This document shows, piece after piece, positions 56,736 through 64,000 of a stretch of DNA of 64,000 nt. This DNA is from Verrucomicrobiaceae bacterium (GTDB lineage Bacteria > Pseudomonadota > Gammaproteobacteria > Pseudomonadales > CAMLJR01): the NCBI GenBank assembly GCA_028293825.1, contig JAQGNY010000040.1, forward strand, positions 1 to 64,000. Direction: 5' to 3'. How positions within the stretch are numbered: position 1 is the first letter of the stretch; each line of letters opens with the position of its first letter. The position numbers were made by a program, and so were the translations under genes. Under the pieces are notes generated by a model. It saw only the letters and a list, made by a program, of their open reading frames with translations, was not told the DNA's origin and did not search any database.

Positions 56736-58691
56736 TCAGTCCTGTTCCGACTGATCCATCTCTTCGTGCAGCACTAACCACTGCTCTTCTTTTTGCGTCA
56801 GTTGTTGCTGTAACGCGCCCTGATCTTTCAGCAATGCCTGCAACTGATCGCGGCGTGCACTTTCGTACAAATCGGCATCGCCCAACAATTCGCCCAATGC
56901 GGCAAGCTTCTGCTGCAGCGTGCTAATTTCCCGCTCGATCTTTTGCACGCTTTGTTTCAGCGCTGAACGCTGACTGCGCTGATCGGCCGCCTGCTGGCGC
57001 TGGGCTTTCTTATCTATTTTGTCGGCCGCGACCACTACGTCATTTTTTGGAGTGTTTTTTTTTGCAGTGTCTTTGCCGGAGGCGCCGTTTTTCGCAGCCT
57101 CCTTCTGTGCGTCGGTGCGGCGCTGGTTGCGCGCTTCGCTGAGCAACCAATTGCTGTAATCATTCAGATCGCCATCGAACTCGGTGACCTGACCGTTCGA
57201 TACCAGCAGCAACTCCTCAACCGTGTTGCGCAGCAGATGCCGGTCGTGCGAAACCACGACCACCGCGCCCTCGAACTCTTGCAGCGCCACAGTCAACGCG
57301 TGGCACATTTCCAGATCAAGGTGGTTGGTGGGCTCATCGAGCAACAATAAATTCGGTTTCTGCCAGACGATCAATGCCAGGGCGAGACGCGCCTTTTCGC
57401 CGCCCGAGCTGTTTCGGATCGGCCCGGTTGCCACGTCGCCGCGGAAATTAAAGCCGCCAAGGAAATCGCGGATGTCCTGCTCGCGCGCCTGCGGGCTCAT
57501 ACGCTGCACATGCAAAATCGGGCTGGCATCGAGATCGAGCGCCTCCAACTGATGCTGTGTGAAGTAACCAAGCTTGGCGTGCTCGCCGGTGACGCGATCG
57601 CCCAACACCAGCGGTAATGTACCCGCCAGCGATTTCAGCAGCGTCGACTTGCCCGCGCCGTTGGAGCCGAGCAGGCCGATGCGCGAGCCCGGATGAATAT
57701 TCAAACTGATGCCGCCGAGCAATACCTTGCCGACGTAGCCCAGATCGGCCTGCTGAATGCTGAGCAGCGGATCGGAAAAACGCTCCGGCACCGGAAAGGT
57801 GAAATCGAAGGGTGAATCGATGTGCGCGGGCGCGAGTGTCTCCATCCGCGCCAGCTCTTTCATGCGGCTTTGCGCCTGCTTGGCCTTGCTGGCCTTGGCG
57901 CGAAACCGGGCGATGAAGCTCTGGATGTGCTGAATTTTTTCCTGCTGTTTCTCGAACGAAACCTGCTGCTGGGTCAGACGCTCGGCGCGCTGGCGCTCGA
58001 AACCGGAATAGTTGCCGCGATAGCGATTCAGCTGCGCGTTTTCGACATGCACGATCTGCTCACAGACATTGTCGATAAAATCGCGGTCGTGCGAGATCAA
58101 TACCAGCGTGCCGGTATAGCGCGCCAGCCATTGTTCCAGCCACAGACTGGCATCGAGATCCAGGTGGTTGGTCGGCTCATCAAGCAGCAATAAATCCGAC
58201 GGACACATCAACGCCTGCGCGAGATTGAGCCGAATTCGCCAGCCGCCCGAGAATGAGCTGACCGGCTGCTGGCCCTGAGCCGGCGCAAAGCCGAGACCAA
58301 GCAGCAACTGTTCAGCGCGGCGCTCGGCCTGGTAACCGTCGATCGCGTCGAGCTCGCCGTATAAATGAGCGAGGTGATTATCGTCGGTGGTTTCGGCCAG
58401 CTCGCGCTCGATGCGCCGCAGTTCTACGTCGCCATCCAGCACAAACTCCAGCGCGGTACGGTCGCCGGCGGCAACCTCCTGCGCCATGTGCGCGATCCGC
58501 CACTGCGCGGGAATCGAAACCATCCCGGCATCGACTTGCAGCAGACCCTGCAACAATAGGAAGAGGCTGGTTTTGCCGCAGCCGTTGGCACCCACGAGCG
58601 CGGTTTTTTCACCGGGGTGGATACGGAGGCTAGCGCCCTTCAGCAATATTTTGTTGCCGCGGTGCAGAGATATAGATTGCAGTTCGATCAT
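56736..58691 (-). CDS. ABC-F family ATPase (YheS-like)
   Basis: The 651-residue protein has two ATPase domains with Walker A loops GANGCGKTS and GSNGAGKST, signature motifs VSSFSGGWRI and NSSGGEKAR, and the ABC-F linker between them (about 235-315). A Lys/Ala-rich segment (about 530-580) and a C-terminal coiled coil follow. ABC-F proteins act on the ribosome in translation; YheS is the closest in layout. In Pseudomonas the homologue lies beside algP as here. Confidence 0.93.
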   Translation of the reverse strand: MIELQSISLHRGNKILLKGASLRIHPGEKTALVGANGCGKTSLFLLLQGLLQVDAGMVSIPAQWRIAHMAQEVAAGDRTALEFVLDGDVELRRIERELAETTDDNHLAHLYGELDAIDGYQAERRAEQLLLGLGFAPAQGQQPVSSFSGGWRIRLNLAQALMCPSDLLLLDEPTNHLDLDASLWLEQWLARYTGTLVLISHDRDFIDNVCEQIVHVENAQLNRYRGNYSGFERQRAERLTQQQVSFEKQQEKIQHIQSFIARFRAKASKAKQAQSRMKELARMETLAPAHIDSPFDFTFPVPERFSDPLLSIQQADLGYVGKVLLGGISLNIHPGSRIGLLGSNGAGKSTLLKSLAGTLPLVLGDRVTGEHAKLGYFTQHQLEALDLDASPILHVQRMSPQAREQDIRDFLGGFNFRGDVATGPIRNSSGGEKARLALALIVWQKPNLLLLDEPTNHLDLEMCHALTVALQEFEGAVVVVSHDRHLLRNTVEELLLVSNGQVTEFDGDLNDYSNWLLSEARNQRRTDAQKEAAKNGASGKDTAKKNTPKNDVVVAADKIDKKAQRQQAADQRSQRSALKQSVQKIEREISTLQQKLAALGELLGDADLYESARRDQLQALLKDQGALQQQLTQKEEQWLVLHEEMDQSEQD

Positions 58692-58734
58692 GGGCGCGCA
58701 TTATAGCCACGCACATGCTGTTGTCGGGGATATC

Positions 58735-59217
58735 GTGAAAAAAAAGGGTAATCCTTTATGGAGATTCGCCGCCGAGTGTTATGCCCGGCCCGGCGTGGCC
58801 GAAACTTGCCTGCACGCCCAAGATGATTTTGGGGCGGATATCAATATGGTTTTAGCCGCAGCTTGGTTAGCGCAGCAGGAGGTCAGCTGGGAAGATAGTG
58901 ACATCTATAGATTGAAGGCACTTTGCGCCGACTGGCGCGAACACTGCGTGCTGCCGCTGCGCGCGGTGCGGCGCTACCTTAAGCAAAAACCAACGACGAC
59001 CGAAATGTATTCCCACGCCAAAGCGCTGGAGCTGGAAGCCGAAAACTACCAACTGCAGTTTCTCGAAGCGGAACTGGCGGTTATTCCTGCAGCGAACGCT
59101 AACGCCGACGACCTGCTTGAGCGCAATTTGCACCTGTATTTCGAAACGCTACCCTGCGCTCATCAAATAGATGCCGCCTTTATTGCTTCGCTCACCGCAC
59201 TTATTAAAGCCGTCTAA
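58735..59217 (+). CDS. TIGR02444-family conserved protein
   Basis: From the GTG at 58735 (GGGGATATC upstream) this 160-residue protein shows NPLWRFAAECYARPGVAETCLHAQDDFGADIN, the typical start of the TIGR02444 family. Function is unknown. It is divergent from the ABC-F gene. A slightly earlier ATG (58690) overlaps the ABC-F start codon in antisense and is the alternative. Confidence 0.85.
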   Translation: MKKKGNPLWRFAAECYARPGVAETCLHAQDDFGADINMVLAAAWLAQQEVSWEDSDIYRLKALCADWREHCVLPLRAVRRYLKQKPTTTEMYSHAKALELEAENYQLQFLEAELAVIPAANANADDLLERNLHLYFETLPCAHQIDAAFIASLTALIKAV

Positions 59218-59233
59218 AAACACACAAAGAAAA

Positions 59234-59256
59234 GCCCGCAATGCGCGGGCCGTTTT
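59234..59256 (+). terminator. Terminator after the TIGR02444 gene
   Basis: A GCCCGC/GCGGGC stem (59234-59250) with a five-base loop is followed by CGTTTT. It lies 17 bp past the stop and between convergent genes. Confidence 0.8.
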
Positions 59257-59290
59257 CCTCCTTATATAAGCACTAACCAGCGAGTAACAG

Positions 59291-59974
59291 CTAATCGTCG
59301 ATGGGATCAAACAGACTGCGCATCCGACCTGGCTCTAGCGGTTCCAGCGGTTTATGTGGCTCGGGCCTGGGTTCTGGCTTCGGCTCTGGCGGTACCACTG
59401 GCTTCGGCTTGACGACTGGCGCTGTAGGTTTCGGCGTTTCGGCCACTACCGGCTTTGGCGCTGATTCGGCCGTCGGCGGTTTTGGCTCTGCCATCGCTTT
59501 GGGCTTTGGTTTCGCTGTCGATGACTTCGCTGCAACCGGGCTACTCGAAAGTGACTTATCCACTACGGGAGCTACTGGCTTCGGGGGCGATACAACCACT
59601 GGCGCAGGGACTGCTTTTTCCTGTGGTTTGGGTGTTGCCGGGGCCGCGGATTTAATCGGAGTGGCCTTTTTCGGCGCGCTGGCTACAGATTTAGCGGGAA
59701 CTTTCTCGACTGTTGGTTTTGCGGGTTTTGAGTTGGCAGCAACCGGCGATTTGCTGGGTGCTTTTAATTTGCCAGGTATTTGCGATTTATTGAGCACTAC
59801 AGAGGATTTAGCCTTCGTCAAAGCGGGTGCCGCCCGCCGAGCCAGTTTATCGGCGCCCTTTTTTACCTGGAGCTTGGCTTTATCAAGCTTTTCATACAGT
59901 ACGGCTAATTGCTTTTCCAACTCGACAATAGGATTGCCGACCTTCTTTGTGGGGGATTTTTTTTTGCTCGCCAT
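59291..59974 (-). CDS. AlgP-like Lys/Ala/Pro-rich protein
   Basis: The 227-residue protein begins MASKKKSPTKKVGNPIVELEKQLAVLYEKLDKAK, a short coiled coil, and then becomes a long low-complexity tail of Pro, Ala, Lys and Val with repeated PKPxxPxV-like pieces. This fits AlgP, the histone H1-like protein encoded beside the FKBP and rsd/algQ genes in Pseudomonas. The second of two close ATGs (59974) has AGGA at eight bases and is preferred. DNA binding is inferred; the tail has fewer KPAA units than classic AlgP. Confidence 0.75.
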   Translation of the reverse strand: MASKKKSPTKKVGNPIVELEKQLAVLYEKLDKAKLQVKKGADKLARRAAPALTKAKSSVVLNKSQIPGKLKAPSKSPVAANSKPAKPTVEKVPAKSVASAPKKATPIKSAAPATPKPQEKAVPAPVVVSPPKPVAPVVDKSLSSSPVAAKSSTAKPKPKAMAEPKPPTAESAPKPVVAETPKPTAPVVKPKPVVPPEPKPEPRPEPHKPLEPLEPGRMRSLFDPIDD

Positions 59975-60292
59975 ATCCATTTTCCTGAGCGTTGATGAAA
60001 AATAGAGCAACTTGATTATACAAACTTGTTTCTGATAATCCAGCCGACAGATTCATTTTCAATGAAGTCTCTACCGTAAAAACAACTTTTCCTTGCGCCA
60101 AGCGTCATACAGGGCCTGCCCGTCCGCCTGTGATCAAATAGACGCTGTTGCCAGTGCGCGCTATTCAACCCGCGGCGGCCGGTAGTACACTGTCGCCCGC
60201 GTTAAAGGCGCCGTCTTGCGGCGACCTCATTCACGGAAATTTTCGCGGGCAAATACCACTTAATAGCCCTCATACGACCACAAGGAATTCAT
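59975..60292. other. Divergent intergenic region algP-like / FKBP
   Basis: This 318-bp region holds the promoters for both flanking genes. A minus-strand TATAAT (bases 60015-60020) is a good -10 box for the algP-like gene, though its -35 is weak. AAGGAATTCAT precedes the FKBP ATG. I see no coding sequence or strong repeat. Confidence 0.5.
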
Positions 60293-61003
60293 ATGCGTAA
60301 CAAGCTACTCCTCTGCGCAGCCGTCGCCACCGCTCTTGTCGGCTGCCAACCCAAGGTAGAAAAGAAGGAACTTAAGCTGGAATCCGATGAGCAAAAGGTC
60401 TCCTATGGCATCGGCCTTATGGAAGGCAAACGCTTCAAACAAGATTTCACCGTCGATATCGACGCCTTCACCGCCGGCCTCACCGCTTCGATTAAAGACG
60501 AAAAGCCGTTGATGACCGAAGATGAGATCAAAGCGACGATTCAAACGTTCGGCCAGAAATTGATGGCCAAGCGCGAAGAAGAGCAAAAAGTGGTAGCGGA
60601 AAAGAACAAAACCACCTCAGACGCATTCCTGGTCGAAAATGCTAAAAAAGACGGCATCAAAACGACAGCGAGCGGACTGCAATATAAAGTGGTTACCGAA
60701 GGCAACGGCGCCAAGCCCAAAGCCGACGATACCGTTGAAGTGAATTACAAAGGTACGTTGATCGACGGCACTGAGTTCGACAGCTCCTACAAGCGCAATC
60801 AGGCAGTGACTTTCCCGGTCAATGGCGTAATCCCTGGCTGGACCGAAGCGCTGCAATTGATGCCAGTCGGCTCCAAGTTCGAGCTGTATATTCCGTCTGA
60901 TCTGGCCTACGGCCCAGGCGGCACGGGTGGCGTGATTGGACCAAACCAGGCGTTGATCTTTGAAGTCGAATTAGTCGACATCAAAAAGCCCGAGAAGAAA
61001 TAA
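60293..61003 (+). CDS. FKBP-type peptidyl-prolyl isomerase lipoprotein
   Basis: The 236-residue precursor has a lipobox LVGC (Cys18), an N-terminal dimerisation domain (about 30-125) and a C-terminal FKBP domain with EVNYKGTLIDGTEFDSS and GVIPGWTEALQLMPVG. It is a Mip/FkpA-like folding helper acting in the periplasm, anchored by lipid. In Pseudomonas the homologue lies between algP and algQ as here. Confidence 0.93.
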   Translation: MRNKLLLCAAVATALVGCQPKVEKKELKLESDEQKVSYGIGLMEGKRFKQDFTVDIDAFTAGLTASIKDEKPLMTEDEIKATIQTFGQKLMAKREEEQKVVAEKNKTTSDAFLVENAKKDGIKTTASGLQYKVVTEGNGAKPKADDTVEVNYKGTLIDGTEFDSSYKRNQAVTFPVNGVIPGWTEALQLMPVGSKFELYIPSDLAYGPGGTGGVIGPNQALIFEVELVDIKKPEKK

Positions 61004-61028
61004 AGAAGAAGTAGTTTTGCTAGATGTA

Positions 61029-61054
61029 ACGCCCGCCATATGGCGGGCGTTTTA
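61029..61054 (+). terminator. Terminator after the FKBP gene
   Basis: A perfect 11-bp palindrome, ACGCCCGCCAT / ATGGCGGGCGT (61029-61050), is followed by TTTTA. It lies between converging genes and may end the FKBP transcript; the fold works on both strands but the T-tract favours the plus strand. Confidence 0.85.
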
Positions 61055-61085
61055 CTTTGGGGCGGAGCGTGAGGCTGCGAAACTA

Positions 61086-61556
61086 TTAAGCAACCTGCTC
61101 GCGATGGCTCGAATGCGTGGTGCGAATCAGCTGATCTTCGATATCGAAGCGGTCGGCAAGAACCTCTCCCAAACGCGATAAATCCTTCGCCAAACCGGCA
61201 ATCGGTATTTGCGTTTTTTCGACGTACTTATCGTTGAAGTCGAGGGCGTCGGCAGTGGTCGCATTAATCTCCGGAATCAATGCGTGCGCGGCTTCTGCGC
61301 TGCCATCTTCGAAGGCTTCCGCTTCGCTCAACAATTCGTAATAAATTTCAAAGTGCCCAGACGAAACATAATCGACCAGCATCTCGCAAAAATGGCGCAA
61401 CCGCGGGCTGCGAGCGACGCCTTCTTGTGGCGATAATTCATGCACACCGCTGAGCGCACAAAACTGCACAATCAGTGACTGACGTTCCGATAACCAGCGT
61501 TCGACCAGCTTATTAACGCCACTCCAACGCTCTTTGATGTCACAGTTTTCCAACAT
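61086..61556 (-). CDS. rsd: Anti-sigma-70 regulator Rsd/AlgQ
   Basis: This 156-residue all-helical protein matches Rsd/AlgQ: it starts MLENCDIKERWSGVNKLVERWL and contains LRHFCEMLVDYVSSGHFEIY. Rsd binds sigma-70 region 4 and frees core polymerase for other sigma factors. GGGG occurs eight bases before the ATG. It belongs to the conserved algP-FKBP-algQ group. Confidence 0.92.
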   Translation of the reverse strand: MLENCDIKERWSGVNKLVERWLSERQSLIVQFCALSGVHELSPQEGVARSPRLRHFCEMLVDYVSSGHFEIYYELLSEAEAFEDGSAEAAHALIPEINATTADALDFNDKYVEKTQIPIAGLAKDLSRLGEVLADRFDIEDQLIRTTHSSHREQVA

Positions 61557-61762
61557 GATTATTACCCCAAAGAAAATAGTTGGTTGCAGCGGCGCAACCG
61601 GCATCGCGAGAAGCTCTCTGGCTTCGTGACGAATGCACGTCGGTAGCATACTACCGTGACCGCGGTTTCCGTTACCGTTGTTATCGATAAATCAGTGCCG
61701 ACGGCCCAATATATGCAAGTATTAGATTAAGAGCAATACGTAACAGCACGTCGCTATTGAGA

Positions 61763-62488
61763 TTATTGAATCCAGTGCGCGAGCAACGGAATTGCCACCG
61801 CAGTGATCACGCCAGTCAAACACAAACTCAATGTGGCAAAGGCGCCGGTAACGGCATTGGTTTCAAACGAACGCGCCGCGCCCAGTGCGTGTGCGGCAAT
61901 GCCGAGCGCTACGCCTTGCACGCGCGCATCGCTAATTCGCAATAATTTAAATATCCACGGCGCCAGCGTCACGCCAGTTGCGGCCGTAATCAGCACCGCG
62001 CCGTTGGTGAGCTCGACGATACCGCCACTCTCGCGACTTATACCAATAGCAATCGGTGTCGTTACCGATTTCGGCGCGAGCGACCACAAAATTTGCGCAT
62101 CGCAACCGGCCAGCCAGGCAATTGAAACCACCGATAACGCACCGATGGCGGCGCCCAAAATTACGGCGCCGGCGATCGGCAGCGCGAGCTCGCGGATCAA
62201 CGGCAAATAACGATACAGCGGAATAGCCAACGCGACGGTGGCAGTGCCCAGCAACCATTGCAATAACCGGGTGCCATCGGCATAAGCCCGATAATCAACG
62301 CCAAAAATCGCAAGCACCAATGCAATGAGTAAGGCACCGACGATGGCCGGATGCAGCAGTGAAAATGAATTTGTGCGCCGATAAATTATCGCGCCGATTT
62401 CGTAAGCAGCCACCGTCAGCGTCAGTAACACCAGCGGACTGCTAAACCAGTCGCGATAGGTTGACGGCAGCATCGATAGCGCGCTCAC
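61763..62488 (-). CDS. lrgB: LrgB/CidB-family membrane protein
   Basis: The 241-residue protein has about seven membrane helices and the LrgB signature SLAPKSVTTPIAIGISRESGG. It works with LrgA, now viewed mainly as a carrier or channel for pyruvate and related by-products and earlier as an antiholin-type system. Its GTG start (62488) overlaps the lrgA stop in GTGA, a four-base coupling. An internal ATG at 62473 is less likely. Confidence 0.92.
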   Translation of the reverse strand: MSALSMLPSTYRDWFSSPLVLLTLTVAAYEIGAIIYRRTNSFSLLHPAIVGALLIALVLAIFGVDYRAYADGTRLLQWLLGTATVALAIPLYRYLPLIRELALPIAGAVILGAAIGALSVVSIAWLAGCDAQILWSLAPKSVTTPIAIGISRESGGIVELTNGAVLITAATGVTLAPWIFKLLRISDARVQGVALGIAAHALGAARSFETNAVTGAFATLSLCLTGVITAVAIPLLAHWIQ

Positions 62489-62835
62489 GATTTGCTGCCG
62501 CCCCACCACTGCGTGAACTTGGCCATGAAGATGGCGCTGCAAAACAACGTAATCGCGGTGCCGAGCACAACCGACACAATCACTGCCAGCCAATGCCCGC
62601 GCATGCGCTCGCCGAGAAAAAACAAACCCACGCAAGGTGCGGTCAACAACAGCGGTAAGCGCGCGATTAACACATTGCCTGCGGCGTCGACACTCGCAGG
62701 AATGCCGCCGCGAATTACTAAAAATACAAACAGCAGTAACAGACCGATAACCGCTCCGGGCAAGGTAACGCCGGTAGCGATTTTTATTAGTTCACCGGCG
62801 CATTGAAATAAAAGGAGGACTAATAGACCGCGCAT
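62485..62835 (-). CDS. lrgA: LrgA/CidA-family membrane protein
   Basis: This 116-residue protein has four membrane helices and the LrgA/CidA pattern, MRGLLVLLLFQCAGELI and IPGxxIG-like TLPGAVIGLLLL. It is the small partner of LrgB. Its ATG overlaps the dsbB stop by one base (TGATG), so dsbB-lrgA-lrgB form one translational series. Confidence 0.9.
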   Translation of the reverse strand: MRGLLVLLLFQCAGELIKIATGVTLPGAVIGLLLLFVFLVIRGGIPASVDAAGNVLIARLPLLLTAPCVGLFFLGERMRGHWLAVIVSVVLGTAITLFCSAIFMAKFTQWWGGSKS

Positions 62836-63329
62836 CACTGCGCTCGCTTTCGACGCATTGCCTGCCACACACCCACGGCGATAAAAAACAGAAAACACAG
62901 CAGCGACCACTCCGCCATGCTCAAACCCAACAAGCGCCAATCGACGATTGCACAATTACCGTCGCCTTTGAGCATGCGCGAAAACACCTCGCCAAACGGC
63001 AGCGTCTGCAACATATATTCGAGACTCGGACCGCATGCCGGCACTTCGTTCGGCGGCAGGTGCTGCAACCACACTTGGCGCGTCGCGATACCGGCGCCGG
63101 CTAACGCACTGAGCGCAACCAGCAAGCCATAGACGGCTTTGTGCCGATTGTGAATTGCCGCAATCGCTGCGATCACCGCCGTCGTTACATAGAACACTCG
63201 CTGCGTCATGCACAGCGGACAAGGATCGAGACCAATCACGTACTGCGTGTACAAAGCGAAACTAAATAATCCAATTATCGCGATTACGATCAATCCAAAT
63301 ACCGAGCGCGGTTGCAATGCAAAGCCCAT
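62835..63329 (-). CDS. dsbB: DsbB-family disulfide bond formation protein
   Basis: The 164-residue four-helix membrane protein has the active pair CPLC in the first loop and a second pair of cysteines, in CGPSLEYM and GDGNCAIVDW, in the second loop, as DsbB needs to pass electrons from DsbA to quinone. In Pseudomonas the gene near algQ is called dsbH; the name here is by family. Confidence 0.92.
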   Translation of the reverse strand: MGFALQPRSVFGLIVIAIIGLFSFALYTQYVIGLDPCPLCMTQRVFYVTTAVIAAIAAIHNRHKAVYGLLVALSALAGAGIATRQVWLQHLPPNEVPACGPSLEYMLQTLPFGEVFSRMLKGDGNCAIVDWRLLGLSMAEWSLLCFLFFIAVGVWQAMRRKRAQ

Positions 63330-63453
63330 AAAATCATTTCTCTAATTTGGCAGGCCGATACAGTAGGGCAACGCTGCAGGCGACTCAAGTTTTCGAATAG
63401 GCTATTCACCGCTACACTGAAGCTACTCCCCTCCCGAAAACGGAAATGCCTTT

Positions 63454-63885
63454 ATGTCGCGCAGACTGCAAACGCTATTATTCATTGCCAGTTTTTTTCT
63501 GGCGCTCGGCGCGCAGGCTAATTCGGAGGAAAAAAAAGAAGGCGAAGGTGCAGCGACATCAAGCAGTGAATATCTCGATATCAAACCGGCGCTAATCACC
63601 AATTACGGCGGGCCGGGACCGATTCATTTCATCAAAGTGGAAATCGCATTGCGCGTTGGCAAAGATCCCGAAGCGGGATTGAAAGTCGCCCACCATATGC
63701 CGCATATACGTCACGAATTGGTAATGCTATTTAGCCGGCAGACCGAAGACAGCATCGGCACAATGGAAGGCAAAGAGCAATTACGCAAAGATGCGCTGGC
63801 GGCCGTGCAGAAAGTAGTTCAGGAAGAAGAAGGCAAACCGATTGTGGAAGATTTGTTGTTTAATAATTTCATCGTACAGCGTTAA
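63454..63885 (+). CDS. FliL-like exported protein (not in a flagellar cluster)
   Basis: This 143-residue protein has a signal peptide (MSRRLQTLLFIASFFLALGAQA) and a FliL-like domain, with FIKVEIALRVGK and RHELVMLFSRQT and the usual ending DLLFNNFIVQR. True FliL is a flagellar motor protein with an uncleaved anchor; this one is probably exported, and no flagellar gene is nearby. Its role is unknown. Its stop overlaps the next gene, which is on the opposite strand. Confidence 0.8.
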   Translation: MSRRLQTLLFIASFFLALGAQANSEEKKEGEGAATSSSEYLDIKPALITNYGGPGPIHFIKVEIALRVGKDPEAGLKVAHHMPHIRHELVMLFSRQTEDSIGTMEGKEQLRKDALAAVQKVVQEEEGKPIVEDLLFNNFIVQR

Positions 63886-64000
63886 TTATTTATTCCCAGC
63901 GCGTCGACATGCGCAATGAGTTGCGGATACAACGCTAAAAAAATCGATTCGGACGCCGCCAAATAGATGTCGATATCACCGCGCACATAACGCAGCGGAT
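63882..64000 (-). CDS. C-terminal end of an unidentified protein (partial)
   Basis: An open minus-strand frame enters from the right edge and stops with TAA at 63884-63882. It encodes 39 residues including YVRGDIDIYLAASESIFLAL and ends ALGINN. The family is not recognisable from this piece. Its stop overlaps the last bases of the FliL-like gene by four bases. Confidence 0.55.
   Translation of the reverse strand, partial: PLRYVRGDIDIYLAASESIFLALYPQLIAHVDALGINN

Overview
The window reads as a chromosomal segment of a gammaproteobacterium on the Pseudomonadales/Cellvibrionales side. The strongest evidence is gene order recalled from Pseudomonas aeruginosa: lptB-rpoN-hpf-ptsN-rapZ-ptsO, then darP, nitrilase, yhdP, rng, maf, mreDCB and gatCAB; then hemA-prfA-prmC-moeB facing a TPR lipoprotein-lolB-ispE-tRNA(Gln)-prs-rplY-pth-ychF block; and finally an ABC-F / AlgP-like / FKBP / Rsd / DsbB block. 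The exact species cannot be named from the sequence. Most of the DNA is moderately GC-rich and densely coding. I see no rRNA, no transposase gene and no CRISPR array.

Layout. 0-4.5 kb: sigma-54, ribosome hibernation and nitrogen-PTS operon, then darP. 4.6-14.2 kb, minus strand: cell-shape genes mreBCD with maf, rng, the AsmA-like YhdP and a nitrilase; tldD and pmbA, which I would expect here, are absent. 14.6-18.6 kb: gatCAB and two small genes. 18.8-21.5 kb: two tandem paralogous MFS transporters. 21.6-26.4 kb, minus strand: M23 peptidase, flavin oxidoreductase, SnoaL-like protein, BNR-repeat protein, a ThiS/MoaD-like protein ending in Gly-Gly, and an Smr protein. 26.6-28.7 kb: CWC protein, DUF3311 and an MctP-type symporter. 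28.8-31.3 kb: an AT-rich island with a 700-residue GNAT-PIN-ASCH-like protein translationally coupled to a small ASCH protein, flanked by an imperfect direct repeat that includes the 3' end of mctP. 31.7-35.1 kb: amidohydrolase, VOC protein and a regulator with two GntR halves. 35.1-40.5 kb: mtgA, rhlB, a GltB-like FMN enzyme and a MATE pump. 40.5-42.9 kb: a mixed block of small accessory genes, including a 21-bp (seven-residue) repeat ORF. 42.9-64 kb: the conserved housekeeping blocks named above, then lrgAB, dsbB and an orphan FliL-like protein.

The best candidate for an undescribed system is the GNAT-PIN-ASCH island. Its parts (an acetyltransferase fold, a likely RNase fold and two RNA-binding-type folds) suggest an RNA- or tRNA-directed conflict or toxin system; this is inference. 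Other points of interest are an apparent AUU start codon for mreC supported by a strong Shine-Dalgarno, paired absence of tldD and pmbA, a heptad-repeat ORF whose Ser codons diverge synonymously, and several short tandem or inverted repeats between genes.
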